Source: Flexilinea sp. (GTDB taxonomy: Bacteria; Chloroflexota; Anaerolineae; Anaerolineales; Anaerolineaceae). From it: DNA of 49,840 nt. Shown piece after piece: positions 1-7,475 of the stretch (position 1 is its first letter; every line of letters begins with the position of its first letter). The position numbers were made by a program, and so were the translations under genes. The DNA is taken from NCBI GenBank assembly GCA_026645735.1, contig JAPKMT010000020.1, positions 1 through 49,840 on the forward strand. The letters are read 5' to 3'. Below the pieces are notes generated by a model that worked only from the letters and a program-made list of their open reading frames with translations, had not been told where the DNA came from and made no database searches.

Positions 1-20
1 TTTTTTGTTGGGGAAACCCT

Positions 21-202
21 GCGGTTGCTCGATTTCGATATGGTTTGTCATGATTCATTTTGGGCAGGGGGTAGAGGCAACCCTTGTGGTTGCCAATATC
101 GATATGGTTCGACATGATTCATTCTGGGCAGGGACAACTTGCGGTTGCCCGATATCGATATGGTTCGGCATAATTCATCCTGGGCAGGGGCAAGCCCTGC
201 CC
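21..202. repeat. Three direct copies of a ~50-bp repeat ending in a GGGCAGGG palindrome
   Basis: Three head-to-tail copies begin near 21, 86 and 141. Each reads roughly GCGGTTGCCCGATATCGATA, then TGGTTCGNCATGATTCAT, then TNTGGGCAGGG. Spacing is irregular (65 and 55 bp) and the copies differ by several substitutions, so this is a decayed dispersed repeat, not a CRISPR array. The last copy runs into an 8-bp inverted repeat, GGGCAGGG (182-189) with CCCTGCCC (195-202), a common form of intergenic palindrome. A fourth copy in the same orientation lies at 1584-1648, beyond the nuclease gene. Confidence 0.75.
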
Positions 203-468
203 CTACGATGCAATTGGATCATCGATTTTTTGTTGTTCGGCCATTTCGCAATCATCCACAAGCATGTCAATTTTTGCAAGATGGGTGGGAAGGCATCACT
301 ACCAAGAAAGTGACCATAGAGGCGAATGCCTACAACACACCGGCGGTACTCCAATTAACAGGAGAATTTATTCGTTCTAATGCCCATGCATATCGATGGT
401 TGGTAGATAATCACGGGGAAGCCCATAGCTTCCCCGTGAACCTTTCTGATGAAACTCCGGATTCGTGG
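203..468. other. Gene-free stretch left of the nuclease gene
   Basis: An open frame crosses this stretch on the + strand but starts inside the direct repeats, has no ribosome binding site and matches no family I recognise. A short inverted repeat (GGGGAAGC at 415-422, GCTTCCCC at 429-436) could end transcription of the leftward nuclease gene, although no T-run follows on either strand. Confidence 0.4.
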
Positions 469-1491
469 TTAGAAATAATAGAGTTCTTGATACCAGCGTA
501 CCCATTCAGATAAAGCCGGCTCATTTATCTCTTTGGCTCGGTTTATCAATTTTTCCGATGAAAACGCAAAGAACCGGTCGTTGTACCCAATCAATTTTTG
601 AAATTCATTGATGGATGGCTGTAAGGAATCATTCCGAGGATGATATACCACTGAAAAATCGACTTTCTTGTAAGGCCACTTGGGTGAGGGCGATGATTCA
701 AGGCTTGTGGCAAGTAATTGATTTCGCCACAATTGATTCATGCCACCTTTGAATGGGCATTCGTCATATTCTCTAATACGGTCGACATGAAATGGTGAAG
801 TATCTTGTACTGTAATATCCCAATAACGAAATTTACATTTACTGTGGTAATAACAAAGATTTTTATTATCCAGAATCGCGGATGCTGGTCTGCAAGTATG
901 TGAGGGAGTGCGTCCCGGGCTCTTGAAACCTCCGCATGTTGTAAACTCCATTTCCGTCAGTTTATGTTCAATCATCCATAGGTTGAGATTACCCAGATCG
1001 TCATGGTATGCAATAGCAATATCTGCGTCGGTACCACTCACATTCGTATGATCATTTAACATATTGTCAGGTTCATCCCAAAACTCGATCCGAAAACCTC
1101 TGTCAAGATGATCCGTAGCAATCGACTTCAAGTCAGCTTTTACAGCACTTAAAACCATGGCAGCGATCAGTGGGTCTTCGAGGAGAGGCAGGAATAAATT
1201 AGCACAGGCAGCTTGCGAACTTGCCATATGTCCAAGAAACTTATGGGATTTGAAGGGGAATTGTTTCTGATGTTCCAGGAAACGCTCTTTGATTGGGCGA
1301 TACAGCGGATAGCCCTGTGATTTCAATTCGTCCGGTAGCAATGCATCATAAGGAGCATTCTTGAAAAATCCCGGTTCCTGAGTGAGATGAGCCCATTTCC
1401 AGTTTATTAAGTGAATGTACATTTGGAACTGAAAATCGGTAAGCTCATTGGGTAGCCGATATTTTTTTCCATCGATATCATAAATTTTCAT
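469..1491 (-). CDS. Putative PD-(D/E)XK restriction endonuclease-like protein (PGN_0703-like)
   Basis: This 340-residue protein has the core of a PD-(D/E)XK nuclease: GTDADIAI (Asp155, Asp157) followed by a hydrophobic strand and E-H-K (Glu175, Lys177). The preceding SSQAACANLFLPLL segment (residues 91-104) resembles, from memory, the PGN_0703 family of putative restriction endonucleases. Just after the catalytic strand come Cys186, Cys200, Cys213, His216 and Cys219, spaced like a zinc or iron-sulfur site. No methyltransferase or specificity gene is adjacent, so it is not a standard restriction-modification pair in this window. It stands alone between copies of one repeat, with no operon partner, which suggests acquisition as a single unit. 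DNA cleavage is inferred from the fold motif only. Confidence 0.6.
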   Translation of the reverse strand: MKIYDIDGKKYRLPNELTDFQFQMYIHLINWKWAHLTQEPGFFKNAPYDALLPDELKSQGYPLYRPIKERFLEHQKQFPFKSHKFLGHMASSQAACANLFLPLLEDPLIAAMVLSAVKADLKSIATDHLDRGFRIEFWDEPDNMLNDHTNVSGTDADIAIAYHDDLGNLNLWMIEHKLTEMEFTTCGGFKSPGRTPSHTCRPASAILDNKNLCYYHSKCKFRYWDITVQDTSPFHVDRIREYDECPFKGGMNQLWRNQLLATSLESSPSPKWPYKKVDFSVVYHPRNDSLQPSINEFQKLIGYNDRFFAFSSEKLINRAKEINEPALSEWVRWYQELYYF

Positions 1492-1583
1492 AACAGTATC
1501 CGGCTTTCGTTTTGTGGCGGATGCAAAAAGGGCTACTTTATTTTACATGCGAATGGATGATCGATTTTTTGTAGAGGCAACCG

Positions 1584-1648
1584 GCAGGTCGCCCGGTAGC
1601 CCGATATCGATTTGGTTCGTCAGGATTAATTTTTGTGCAGGGGCATGC
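1584..1648. repeat. Fourth, diverged copy of the left-end direct repeat
   Basis: The core GCCCGATATCGATTTGGTTC and the trailing GCAGGGGCATGCCC match the repeats at 21-202 in the same orientation. The shared ATCGATTTTTTGT occurs both near 223 and near 1561. The copies therefore bracket the nuclease gene. The rest of 1492-1768 holds no gene that I can support. Confidence 0.55.
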
Positions 1649-1768
1649 CCTTCTAAAACATGAAATACGCTTTTGCTCTGGCAGGAAAAAGTAAACAAGC
1701 ATATTTAAAACCGGATTATAAATTGTATATCTGATGAAATAACTCGACACTCATCCGCTAAAATAAAA

Positions 1769-1797
1769 ACGATCTCATTTTTAGAGATCGTTTTTTG
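1769..1797 (-). terminator. Intrinsic terminator after tRNA-Leu (possibly bidirectional)
   Basis: ACGATCTC (1769-1776) pairs with GAGATCGT (1784-1791) around a 7-nt loop. A T6 run follows on the + strand and an AT-rich tract with short T runs follows on the - strand. It lies immediately 3' of the leftward tRNA gene. Confidence 0.75.
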
Positions 1798-1881
1798 TAG
1801 CGCGAGTGGGGGTCGAACCCACATGATGTTACCACCGACAGATTTTAAGTCTGTTGCGTCTGCCTATTCCGCCATCGCGCC
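1798..1881 (-). tRNA. tRNA-Leu (anticodon TAA)
   Basis: Read on the - strand, acceptor GGCGCGA pairs with TCGCGCT (G-U first pair) and discriminator A follows. TGGCGGAAT then the D-arm is typical of leucine tRNAs. The anticodon loop CTTAAAA gives TAA. A long variable arm (class II) precedes a GTGGG/CCCAC T-stem with loop TTCGACC. CCA is not encoded. Length is 84 nt. Confidence 0.95.
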
Positions 1882-1906
1882 AACATCTCCGTTGAGGAGT
1901 CTCTTT

Positions 1907-1934
1907 ATTTTAATCCACCCTAACATTAAGTCAA
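1907..1934 (-). promoter_or_regulatory. Promoter of tRNA-Leu
   Basis: On the - strand TTGACT (1929-1934) is followed after 16 bp by TAAAAT (1907-1912). Transcription would start about 20 bp before the tRNA. Confidence 0.7.
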
Positions 1935-1962
1935 GGTATTTCGCGAAATCACAGACATATCC

Positions 1963-1998
1963 AGCGATTCGAAACACATATTCATATTTCGAAACGCT
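1963..1998. repeat. Relic of the palindromic element (outer ends only)
   Basis: AGCGATTCGAAACA and TATTTCGAAACGCT are near-inverted copies separated by a few bases. They match the outer ends of the elements at 27.5-49.5 kb, but the central hairpin is absent. The remainder of 1882-2188 holds the tRNA and tpi promoters and no gene. Confidence 0.5.
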
Positions 1999-2046
1999 GA
2001 GACATGTCCATCCTGGATGGAAATTTACAAAAAACAATAAACTTCA

Positions 2047-2075
2047 TTGCCAGGAAAGCTGTATCTCTGTATAAT
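2047..2075 (+). promoter_or_regulatory. Promoter of the tpi-yjbQ-isomerase operon
   Basis: TTGCCA (2047-2052), a 17-bp spacer, then TATAAT (2070-2075), which is a perfect -10. The start would be near 2082, leaving a leader of roughly 107 nt before the first gene. Confidence 0.75.
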
Positions 2076-2125
2076 ACAGGTATATCAGGCTGATTCTTTT
2101 CAGTTTTATTTGTGTTGCTTTTTAT

Positions 2126-2142
2126 TGGTATATTCGATACCA
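2126..2142. promoter_or_regulatory. Candidate operator palindrome in the tpi leader
   Basis: TGGTAT and ATACCA (6-bp arms, 5-bp spacer ATTCG) lie about 45 bp downstream of the inferred transcription start. This is where a repressor such as the DeoR protein of the same locus (17079-17861) could block elongation. No second copy was found by eye, so the assignment is tentative. Confidence 0.3.
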
Positions 2143-2188
2143 CAGACGTATTTCTCTCATACTCAGAGACGGAAGGCAGCAAGAAAAT

Positions 2189-2923
2189 ATGAAAAGGGTC
2201 CTGAATCCACCTTTTTTCGAAATCGGTATCAAAAATTATTTATTTGGTGATGACGTGTTGGAATTAGCACGGACAGCAGATCATGTTGCCTGCCGCCTGG
2301 ATGTTGATGTGTTGCTTATTACTCCCTATACAGAGATAAGACGCGTCGCAGAAAATACAGAACGGTTAATTGTTTTGGCACCCTATATGGATCTGCTGCG
2401 GCCGGGACGCGGTATGGCTGATATATTGCCTGAAGCATTGAAAGCAGCCGGTGCAGAAGGTGTAGTCATCAACCATTGTGAAAAACCATTATCTTTGAAT
2501 GCGATCAAACGAACGATCGAAAGGGCAAATGAACTTGAAATGCTCTCCTTTGTTTGTACGGAAAGCATCGCCGAATCCTGCGCAGTTGCTTTTTTTCATC
2601 CTGATATTATCAATCCTGAACCAACTGAATTGATCGGTTCAGGAAGTGTGAGCAGCCTGGATTTTGTCCGGAAATCTATTGATGAGATCAAGAAAATCGA
2701 TCCGGCAATTCTTATTGAACAAGCTGCCGGAATCACGAATGGGGCACAAGTTTATGATTTTATTATGGCGGGGGCCGAAGCTGTCGGAGCGGCTTCCGGA
2801 ATCTGTACTGCTAAGAATCCATTTGCAAAAGCTGAAGAGTTGATTGACGCTGTAGCTCGTGCTCGCAATGACCTGCAAAAAACGGTAATTAGGAGAAAAT
2901 ATGGAACTGAAAATACTGCGTGA
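2189..2923 (+). CDS. Triose-phosphate isomerase-like protein, archaeal type
   Basis: The 244-residue protein is close to the length of archaeal triose-phosphate isomerases (about 225) and shares their motifs. Lys15 lies in the first loop (EIGIKNY), His96 in INHCEKP (the archaeal NHSEN position), and Glu144 in the sixth-strand motif EPTELIGSG, followed by the phosphate-loop segments AAGITNG and AAS. It should interconvert an aldose phosphate and a ketose phosphate through an enediolate: either dihydroxyacetone phosphate and glyceraldehyde 3-phosphate, or a tetrulose phosphate as in the EryH/DerI relatives of erythritol catabolism. It is the first gene of a sugar operon and its end overlaps the next gene by 23 nt, so it is probably a pathway-dedicated enzyme rather than the glycolytic copy. 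Which substrate it uses cannot be read from the sequence. Confidence 0.8.
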   Translation: MKRVLNPPFFEIGIKNYLFGDDVLELARTADHVACRLDVDVLLITPYTEIRRVAENTERLIVLAPYMDLLRPGRGMADILPEALKAAGAEGVVINHCEKPLSLNAIKRTIERANELEMLSFVCTESIAESCAVAFFHPDIINPEPTELIGSGSVSSLDFVRKSIDEIKKIDPAILIEQAAGITNGAQVYDFIMAGAEAVGAASGICTAKNPFAKAEELIDAVARARNDLQKTVIRRKYGTENTA

Positions 2924-3404
2924 ATCAATTCATGCTGATTCGACGGGAATGCGTCCGACATTCCATCAAATAACGGCTAAAGTACAAAATATTGTAGTGA
3001 AATCAGAAGTTATGACAGGTATTTGTGTTGTTTCGACACATCACACGACCTGTTCCGTGTTGACACAAGAGTGTTCTTTTGATAAGACGTATACCGGATT
3101 AGAGTATTTGCAGCAGGATCTGGTGGATGTTTTGGAAAAAATAATTCCAACGTGCCGCAAGGAAGGACAATATATGCATCCTGGTCCGGAGCTTACTCAG
3201 TTTTCTTATGAGCATGGTGAGGATAAACCCGAGACATTGAATACCGATGCGCATTTACGTTCATCGATTATCGGTCGTAGTGTTACGATCCAGATTGTGG
3301 ATGGAATGCTGGATATGGGATCGTTCGGTCATATTTATTTTGTGGATTTTGATCAAACCCGCCCACGAACGCGTCAAATCGATGTGATGGTGCTGGGGGC
3401 ATAG
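2901..3404 (+). CDS. YjbQ/UPF0047 family protein with HPGP insertion (copy 1)
   Basis: The 167-residue protein carries the YjbQ-family signatures: a His-Thr-Thr motif (STHHTTCSV, His47/His48), a helix with DLVDVLEKIIP, the NTDAHLRSS motif (Asp116, His118) and the end motif GHIYFVDFDQTRPR. The usual family length is about 140. The extra residues form an insertion between the helix and NTDAHL that contains YMHPGPE (HPGP 93-96). The second copy (17877-18374) has the same insertion. E. coli YjbQ has weak thiamine-phosphate synthase activity, but the true role of the family is unsettled. Here it is embedded by a 23-nt overlap in a sugar operon, with no TPP riboswitch seen, so a carbohydrate step is more likely. 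ATG at 2901 follows AGGAGAA. Confidence 0.85.
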   Translation: MELKILRESIHADSTGMRPTFHQITAKVQNIVVKSEVMTGICVVSTHHTTCSVLTQECSFDKTYTGLEYLQQDLVDVLEKIIPTCRKEGQYMHPGPELTQFSYEHGEDKPETLNTDAHLRSSIIGRSVTIQIVDGMLDMGSFGHIYFVDFDQTRPRTRQIDVMVLGA

Positions 3405-3472
3405 TATTGGGCATGAGATGTATATGGTAATACTGTTGATTTATCAATTAGAGAGAAATAAGGAATTATGCT

Positions 3473-4870
3473 ATGGAGATTAGAAAACCGAAAATTGGAC
3501 TTTTAGGCTTAATGACGGATGGTTATGAAGCAACTTTTCCGGGATTTATTGAGCGGCAAACGAAATATGCTGAGGAGCTAGTTAAAACTTTGACTCCGGT
3601 AGCAGATGTTACATTTGCCGGAATCGGTCTTAACCGTGCCAGCATCGAAGAAATTGTAGCTCGATACAACCGGGAATCTTTGGATGGTATCTTGATCGTT
3701 CTTCTTGCATATTCTCAGGGTGCTTATCTGGTTCGAGCGTTGGAATTGAATCGCTTACCGATAGCCCTGGCAGTTGTACAACCGGATCAAGAAGTTCTGG
3801 ACGATTGGGAAGAATTGGACTTGACTTTAAATCAGGGAGTTCATGGCGCTCAGGATAACTCCAATGTGATTAATCGCTGCGGTTATCCCTGTGAGTTTTT
3901 TGCCGGAAACCGAACGGAAAAACCATTTTTGGATTTTGTTGAAGATTTTGCTAAGGCATGTTATACACGAACGCGCTTGAAAGCTATGAAAGTTGGTGTC
4001 TTCTCACGTATGTGCGGCATGGGTGATATTTTATCGGATGACCTGGCATTCTTCCATAAAATTGGTCCTGAAATTTGCCATGATACGATCGGTTCTGTCG
4101 TTTCACGTATGGAAAAAGTGTCTGACAGAGATATTGAAGCACAAATTAAATTGGATTATGAACGTTTTGATGTGGATCCGAAACTCAGTCACGAATCACA
4201 TGCGATTGCTGTGCGTGAGTATTTTGGATTCAAGCATTATCTGGAAGAAAAAGGATATCAGGCTTTTACCGCTCATTTCGACCAGTTCGCTGATGACGGT
4301 CGCTGGCGCCAGCTCCCGCTTTATGCTGCTTCCAATTTGATGGCTGAAGGGTATGGATATGCGGCAGAGGGTGATTTTATGTGTGCTTCGATGGTTTCTG
4401 CAGCGCACGCTATTGGTAATAATGATGCAAATTTCACTGAGATGTACACCATGGATTTTGTTAAGAAGGCTATTTGCTTCTGCCACGCCGGGGAAGGCAA
4501 TTGGGCTACACATCGCAAGGACATGAAAGTGCGCCTCATTGATCGCTATTTAGGAGAAGGTGGATTGGAAAATCCTCCAACCCATATATTCACTCCTGAA
4601 GTCGGTCCTGCCACGTTGACCTCATTAGCTTCGATTAATGGAAACCAATTCCGCTTTGTATTGGCTACAGGTGAAATTCTGCCGAAATCAGACCTGCGCT
4701 GCTGTGAAATGCCTTATATTTTCTGGCGTCCGGATTGCGGTGTAGCAGCGTGTGTTGAGGGCTGGATCCGGAATGCCGGTACACATCATGAGGTTATTAA
4801 CATCGGCAATGTTGCACGAAGATGGCAGTTCTTAACCCGCATGTTAAATATTGAGTATCAACGATTGTAA
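3473..4870 (+). CDS. L-arabinose/L-fucose isomerase-family sugar isomerase
   Basis: The 465-residue protein has the three-domain architecture of the AraA/FucI superfamily: an N-terminal Rossmann-like domain (KIGLLGLMTDGYEATFPGF), a central domain (LKAMKVGVFSRMCGMGDIL) and a C-terminal domain with YGYAAEGDFMCASMVSA, which matches the glutamate-containing metal-site segment of arabinose isomerases. It should convert an aldose to a ketose using a divalent metal. It is shorter than canonical AraA (about 500) and differs enough that the sugar cannot be assigned. AAGGA lies 8-9 nt upstream of ATG 3473; an out-of-frame ATG sits 5 nt earlier. It is the third gene of the tpi operon and is followed by a strong terminator. 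Confidence 0.8.
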   Translation: MEIRKPKIGLLGLMTDGYEATFPGFIERQTKYAEELVKTLTPVADVTFAGIGLNRASIEEIVARYNRESLDGILIVLLAYSQGAYLVRALELNRLPIALAVVQPDQEVLDDWEELDLTLNQGVHGAQDNSNVINRCGYPCEFFAGNRTEKPFLDFVEDFAKACYTRTRLKAMKVGVFSRMCGMGDILSDDLAFFHKIGPEICHDTIGSVVSRMEKVSDRDIEAQIKLDYERFDVDPKLSHESHAIAVREYFGFKHYLEEKGYQAFTAHFDQFADDGRWRQLPLYAASNLMAEGYGYAAEGDFMCASMVSAAHAIGNNDANFTEMYTMDFVKKAICFCHAGEGNWATHRKDMKVRLIDRYLGEGGLENPPTHIFTPEVGPATLTSLASINGNQFRFVLATGEILPKSDLRCCEMPYIFWRPDCGVAACVEGWIRNAGTHHEVINIGNVARRWQFLTRMLNIEYQRL

Positions 4871-4885
4871 AATAACATCGATCAA

Positions 4886-4920
4886 AAGAAGGATCATTGA
4901 TGAAATGGTCCTTCTTTTTT
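4886..4920 (+). terminator. Intrinsic terminator between isomerase and epimerase genes
   Basis: A 12-bp stem, AAGAAGGATCAT (4886-4897) with ATGGTCCTTCTT (4905-4916), has one G-U pair, a 7-nt loop and a following T run. The next gene begins only 19 nt beyond it, so partial read-through may set the level of the epimerase-like protein. Confidence 0.85.
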
Positions 4921-4938
4921 AAGGAATTTAGGAGGAAT

Positions 4939-5952
4939 ATGGGAAAAAATATGGCAGAATTGCTGCGGTATACCGGCAATATGGCACAGATCAGCGGAAT
5001 TCGTGAAATGACCATTGAAAACGGGCGTGCTCGTGGTATGCGCTTATACCATGTATATACAGGATGTGGACTTGAATTTGACTTACTGCCGGATAAAGCG
5101 TTGGATATTGCCCGTGTTACTTTTAAAGGAGTGAATATCAATTGGCAAGCCAAAACCGGATTCGCTTCACCGGTCTATGCACATCCTGTTTTAAACGAAT
5201 TCGATCGTTATTTTAGCGGTGGTATGCTGACTACCTGTGGATTTAAGAATACCGGTCCCGATTATGTGGATCATCAGGGACGTTTTCAGGCTTTACATGG
5301 ACGTATAGGAATTACTCCCTGTGAACAATCGTGGTATCGTTGCCATTTCGAGAACGATGACTATATATTGGAAGCTGGTGGTGTTGTGCGGGATGCAATG
5401 CTCTGTTCGCACAATCTGACTTTGACAAGAACTGTAAAAGCTTGTCTCTCTAAACCAGAAATTGAAATAGAAGATATATTGGAAAATCAGGAACCGACTG
5501 CGACGGATTATGTCATTTTGTATCATTTTAATTTTGGTTTCCCTTTTGTCAGCCCAGATCTGAATATCGATATTCCCCAAGGCAACATACCTGTCAAACC
5601 GCGTACTGAATGGGCAGAAAAAGGACTGGATTCCTGGATGAAGATGGAAGCCCCAGAAGATACGTTTGAAGAACGTTGTTATTTCCATGAACCGAAAGCA
5701 AATAATGGCATCTGCAGCATAGGTTTGGAGAACAAGAACGTAGGTATTAAAGCTGTATTGTCTTATGAGAATGAAAATCTTCCGATATTAACCGAATGGA
5801 AATCAATTCAGGCCGGTGAATATGTTTTGGGGATTGAACCTGGCAACTCATATATCCGCGGTATGGATACCGAACGACAAAATGGGCGTGTGGATACTAT
5901 TGAAGGCTTTGAGAAGAAGGTATTCCGCCTGAAACTGGCTTTTTCGGTTTAA
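4939..5952 (+). CDS. DUF4432 / aldose-1-epimerase-like protein
   Basis: This 337-residue protein belongs to the galactose-mutarotase-like fold group as DUF4432: the N-terminal GCGLEFDLLPDKALDIA, a middle GGMLTTCGFKN...DHQGRFQALHGRIG, and the C-terminal IEPGNSYIRG are typical. Members are presumed to interconvert anomers of a sugar, or to act on a related lactone or ketose. The start is ATG 4939 because GGAGGA stands directly before it. An in-frame upstream ATG (4897) lies inside the terminator hairpin and is rejected. It follows the isomerase gene and would supply the correct anomer to it. Convergent with the GHMP kinase gene. Confidence 0.8.
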   Translation: MGKNMAELLRYTGNMAQISGIREMTIENGRARGMRLYHVYTGCGLEFDLLPDKALDIARVTFKGVNINWQAKTGFASPVYAHPVLNEFDRYFSGGMLTTCGFKNTGPDYVDHQGRFQALHGRIGITPCEQSWYRCHFENDDYILEAGGVVRDAMLCSHNLTLTRTVKACLSKPEIEIEDILENQEPTATDYVILYHFNFGFPFVSPDLNIDIPQGNIPVKPRTEWAEKGLDSWMKMEAPEDTFEERCYFHEPKANNGICSIGLENKNVGIKAVLSYENENLPILTEWKSIQAGEYVLGIEPGNSYIRGMDTERQNGRVDTIEGFEKKVFRLKLAFSV

Positions 5953-5973
5953 ACGGATTGCAGTCATATAAAT

Positions 5974-6008
5974 GACAGGTGTCTCAAAATAAATTTGGGG
6001 CACCTGTC
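5974..6008. terminator. Shared hairpin between convergent epimerase and kinase genes
   Basis: GACAGGTGTCTC (5974-5985) pairs with GGGGCACCTGTC (5997-6008) through 12 bp including two G-U pairs. No long T-run follows on either strand, so it may act mainly as a 3'-end stabiliser for both transcripts. Confidence 0.55.
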
Positions 6009-6038
6009 TGCCTTAATTCTGGAAAATCGTTTTTTAAT

Positions 6039-7475
6039 TTAATCAAGCGTGTATATTCCGAATGCATCAGCGCCTTGCGTTGAACCCTCGAATAACCATG
6101 GCTGGTTACCGGTTTCTTCACGGTATGTATCGAAAACTCGTTCGATAGCTTCCTGCGCACGAAGTGAATCTCTGCCAAGAATCGCAACGGTGCCGCCTGC
6201 CCCTCCTCCGGTTATCTTTGCACCGAAAAGATCATTCTGACGTTCGTTTTTGACCATTCCCACAAGCTGGTCAGTTTCCGCACATCCAAGGCCACAGTCG
6301 GTATATCCCAGATGAGCTCCATGCATAAGTTCGGCCAAAATTGCTAAACCCAGGTCATCTGGATTGTCTGGCAAAAGGCTCATAATTTGGTAGAAGAGCG
6401 TTGCTCGGTTGTTTTCTTCTACTGCATAGCGAGTGGCTTTGCGGATAGCGTAGCTGATATCATCCAAAATCCGGGTGTATGGATCAAAATGAATGGAATG
6501 TGTTCGCAGGAATTCTTTTCCTTTCATCTTTTCTGGAAGCAGCGGTTCGTATTTGGATCGGAACTCAGTTGGTGTGATGCGTGCAAGATAACCCTCAAAT
6601 TTTGGATCAGTAAACCTGACCAATGGTCCCTGATTTTCCGAATGTACCTGTAGTTTTTCAATTTCCGTGATGAGCTGATATCCCATAAAGCAAGCTGCCC
6701 GGGCAGCTTCATATGCCGTACCACCGACAGAATGCCGAACCCCGGAGTCAATGCCCCATATTTTTATTCCAGCTGGAAGCTTTACAACGGGCAGTTCGAT
6801 ACAGGGTTGACAGATCATCGGTGTAAAGTAATTCTCTTGACCCTTAACTACTGCATACTGATCCATAATACCTGCCGCAGCGCCGGAAATCTCACACTCT
6901 ACCCATTGCGTGGCTAAAGCTAATCGAATACCATTGATTTCCACTCCATAGGCTGCAGCACATGCTTTCAGCGCGGATGTCTCAAGAGCGGCAGAAGAGC
7001 TGACGCCTTTCCCCAGGGGAATGGTTGAATCCAGATACATATTCAGTCCATGCCGTACTTTCTCCGGATACTCTTTAACGAGATAACAAAGTCCTCCAAC
7101 GATATAAGTGAACCAACTTTTCCTCTCATCGGAGTTTATAAAATGGCGGATTTCGGTAATATCTCTTAAATTCCCGCCTTGCATGATGTCCTGTAATGAG
7201 AAATGGATCGTCTCTGTCCAACCCCATTGTTCAACAGAAGGATTTTTTAAGTAGAAATCGGTGTCCTCTCGCTCCTGGGCTCCAAAGATCGTGGTTTCTT
7301 GAATCGTTGTTTCAAATACCAGACCTCCGGTGTAGTCATCGTTACCTCCCATCAGATCGAGGCGACCGGGACAGCGATTTATGTGTATTTTTTTATCAAA
7401 GGAGAAATAATTTCCACGGAGCGATTCAATAGTGGAGAGAAATACATCCAGATCCCGGTATTGTGTTTGTTCCAT
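6039..7475 (-). CDS. GHMP sugar-1-kinase, similar to plant L-arabinokinase domain
   Basis: The 478-residue protein has the three GHMP kinase motifs: CPGRLDLMGGNDDY (35-48), PLGKGVSSSAALE (153-165) and a C-terminal GAKITGGGAGGTVAILG. Beyond the general galactokinase pattern it shares features recalled from the kinase domain of plant L-arabinokinase: GRLDLMGG in place of GRVNLIGEH, KGVSSSA, and CQPCIELP followed by IWGIDSGVRHSVGG (near 222-252). It probably phosphorylates the anomeric hydroxyl of arabinose or galactose with ATP. It is also longer than bacterial GalK (about 380-390). A galactokinase role remains possible. AAGGAGTCC precedes ATG 7475. It is transcribed away from the transporter operon out of a shared 304-bp AT-rich gap, so joint control with that operon is plausible. 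Confidence 0.75.
   Translation of the reverse strand: MEQTQYRDLDVFLSTIESLRGNYFSFDKKIHINRCPGRLDLMGGNDDYTGGLVFETTIQETTIFGAQEREDTDFYLKNPSVEQWGWTETIHFSLQDIMQGGNLRDITEIRHFINSDERKSWFTYIVGGLCYLVKEYPEKVRHGLNMYLDSTIPLGKGVSSSAALETSALKACAAAYGVEINGIRLALATQWVECEISGAAAGIMDQYAVVKGQENYFTPMICQPCIELPVVKLPAGIKIWGIDSGVRHSVGGTAYEAARAACFMGYQLITEIEKLQVHSENQGPLVRFTDPKFEGYLARITPTEFRSKYEPLLPEKMKGKEFLRTHSIHFDPYTRILDDISYAIRKATRYAVEENNRATLFYQIMSLLPDNPDDLGLAILAELMHGAHLGYTDCGLGCAETDQLVGMVKNERQNDLFGAKITGGGAGGTVAILGRDSLRAQEAIERVFDTYREETGNQPWLFEGSTQGADAFGIYTLD

Noticed and set aside
21-202. CRISPR array
   Set aside because: Three repeats only, uneven spacing, repeats diverged, no unique spacers of uniform length and no cas genes.
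139-513. Protein-coding gene on the + strand
   Set aside because: Begins inside the direct repeats, overlaps the end of the nuclease gene, no ribosome binding site and no recognisable family.
2901-3404. Thiamine biosynthesis or uptake as the role of the yjbQ genes and the Thi-type transporter
   Set aside because: No TPP riboswitch motif, no thi genes; all neighbours are sugar isomerases, kinases and epimerases.
5974-6008. Small RNA gene
   Set aside because: The hairpin lies exactly between convergent gene ends with no promoter; a shared 3'-end structure explains it.
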